The position numbers and the translations under genes were made by a program. From Caldisericota bacterium (lineage in GTDB: Bacteria > CAIJMQ01 > JAADFP01): 7,176 nucleotides of DNA. Below are positions 6,854-7,176 of the stretch, piece after piece. The number at the start of each line of letters is the position of its first letter. Position 1 is the stretch's first letter. The notes below the pieces were generated by a model, which saw only the letters and a list, made by a program, of their open reading frames with translations, was not told the DNA's origin and did no database searches. The stretch spans positions 1-7,176 of the forward strand of contig JAADFP010000047.1 of assembly GCA_013152825.1 (NCBI GenBank). Reading direction: 5' to 3'.

Positions 6854-7176
6854 TCACAATCCCAATTTTTTTAAAGAGGAGAAAGGGAGTGTAACGCTGG
6901 TCAAGTAAACAGGGTTCTGGTTATGATTACCTTCTGGATGGAAACACTCCCAGGGAGAGCCGTAGTCTTTACCTTTTCGGTAATCGCCTTCTATCAATTC
7001 GTCTATGTATTCGTTAACTATGCGGGTAAATGATTCTTCATCCACCCGGGCAAGGGCATCAAACACCCAGCCAGAAGCTGTTCCCCAGTAGGCTCCGTTC
7101 TGGTAGGTATTTATTTTCGGTAAAGCTTTCTCCCAGGCAGAATTTTCGCTGAAGTTTTCCGTGGTAAGAATATGCC
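6854..7176 (-). CDS. C-terminal end of a probable (alpha/alpha)6-barrel (six-hairpin) glycosidase-like protein; start outside the window
   Basis: The frame is open from the window edge (first full codon at 7174) to TGA at 6856-6854, giving 106 residues. The stretch YQNGAYWGTASGWVFDAL (24-41), then the acidic helical segment EESFTRIVNEYIDEL, SPWECFHPEGNHNQNP (73-88) and VYLTSVTLP (89-97), resembles the last helical hairpins of (alpha/alpha)6-barrel glycosidases, where aromatic and acidic residues line the sugar site. The natural-looking end (FSSLKKLGL) suggests that the C-terminus is intact. The GTG at 7066 in VFDAL is an internal codon, not a start. It lies upstream of the GH2 gene in the same direction, in keeping with a glycan-degradation cluster. 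The exact family and substrate cannot be told from this fragment; a rhamnosidase-like or other six-hairpin enzyme is possible. Confidence 0.6.
   Translation of the reverse strand, partial: HILTTENFSENSAWEKALPKINTYQNGAYWGTASGWVFDALARVDEESFTRIVNEYIDELIEGDYRKGKDYGSPWECFHPEGNHNQNPVYLTSVTLPFSSLKKLGL

Noticed and set aside
1..7176. tRNA or rRNA genes, CRISPR arrays, transposases, attachment sites or origins
   Set aside because: None of the corresponding motifs, repeats or protein signatures was found on either strand.

Overview
The window is a stretch of one-directional, tightly packed bacterial genes, all read on the minus strand, so transcription runs from high to low coordinates. In that order they are: the C-terminal end of a probable (alpha/alpha)6-barrel glycosidase-like protein (7176-6854, start outside the window); a 340-bp gap holding gene debris and two dyads; a very long glycoside hydrolase family 2 (GH2) enzyme (6513-2542, 1323 aa); a PHP-fold metallohydrolase of the CehA/McbA or DUF3604 type (2542-767, 591 aa); and the N-terminal 237 residues of a mannonate dehydratase-like TIM-barrel protein (711-1, end outside the window). 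Strong purine-rich Shine-Dalgarno sites precede the genes. The GH2 stop and the PHP start overlap by one base (TAATG), so this looks like an operon.

The likely theme is breakdown of a plant or microbial glycan or glycoconjugate. Two glycosidases would cleave the sugars, a sugar dehydratase/isomerase-like enzyme (perhaps with a Gfo/Idh/MocA oxidoreductase) would handle the released sugar or uronic acid, and the PHP protein would hydrolyse an unknown ester or similar bond. No signal peptide is visible on the GH2 or PHP proteins, which suggests cytoplasmic work on imported oligosaccharides. The substrate cannot be read from the sequence. The gene set and domain architectures resemble those of uncultured, glycan-degrading bacteria (Planctomycetes/Lentisphaerae/Poribacteria-like candidate lineages). 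This is an impression, not an assignment. If the outer-membrane-protein tail in the gap is real, the organism or its ancestor has an outer membrane.

The most unusual feature is evidence of rearrangement at both ends of an otherwise intact pair. (1) The dehydratase-like gene has a perfect 13-bp tandem duplication exactly at its start, which puts the well-placed start codon out of frame. (2) About 205 codons later, the same reading frame appears to switch from mannonate dehydratase-like sequence to the N-terminal region of a Gfo/Idh/MocA oxidoreductase, without its nucleotide-binding glycine loop. (3) The gap upstream of the GH2 gene ends in a beta-barrel-like C-terminus that terminates in Phe, with operon-like spacing to the GH2 start but no intact gene in front of it. 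No RNA genes, CRISPR arrays, insertion sequences or credible plus-strand genes were seen.
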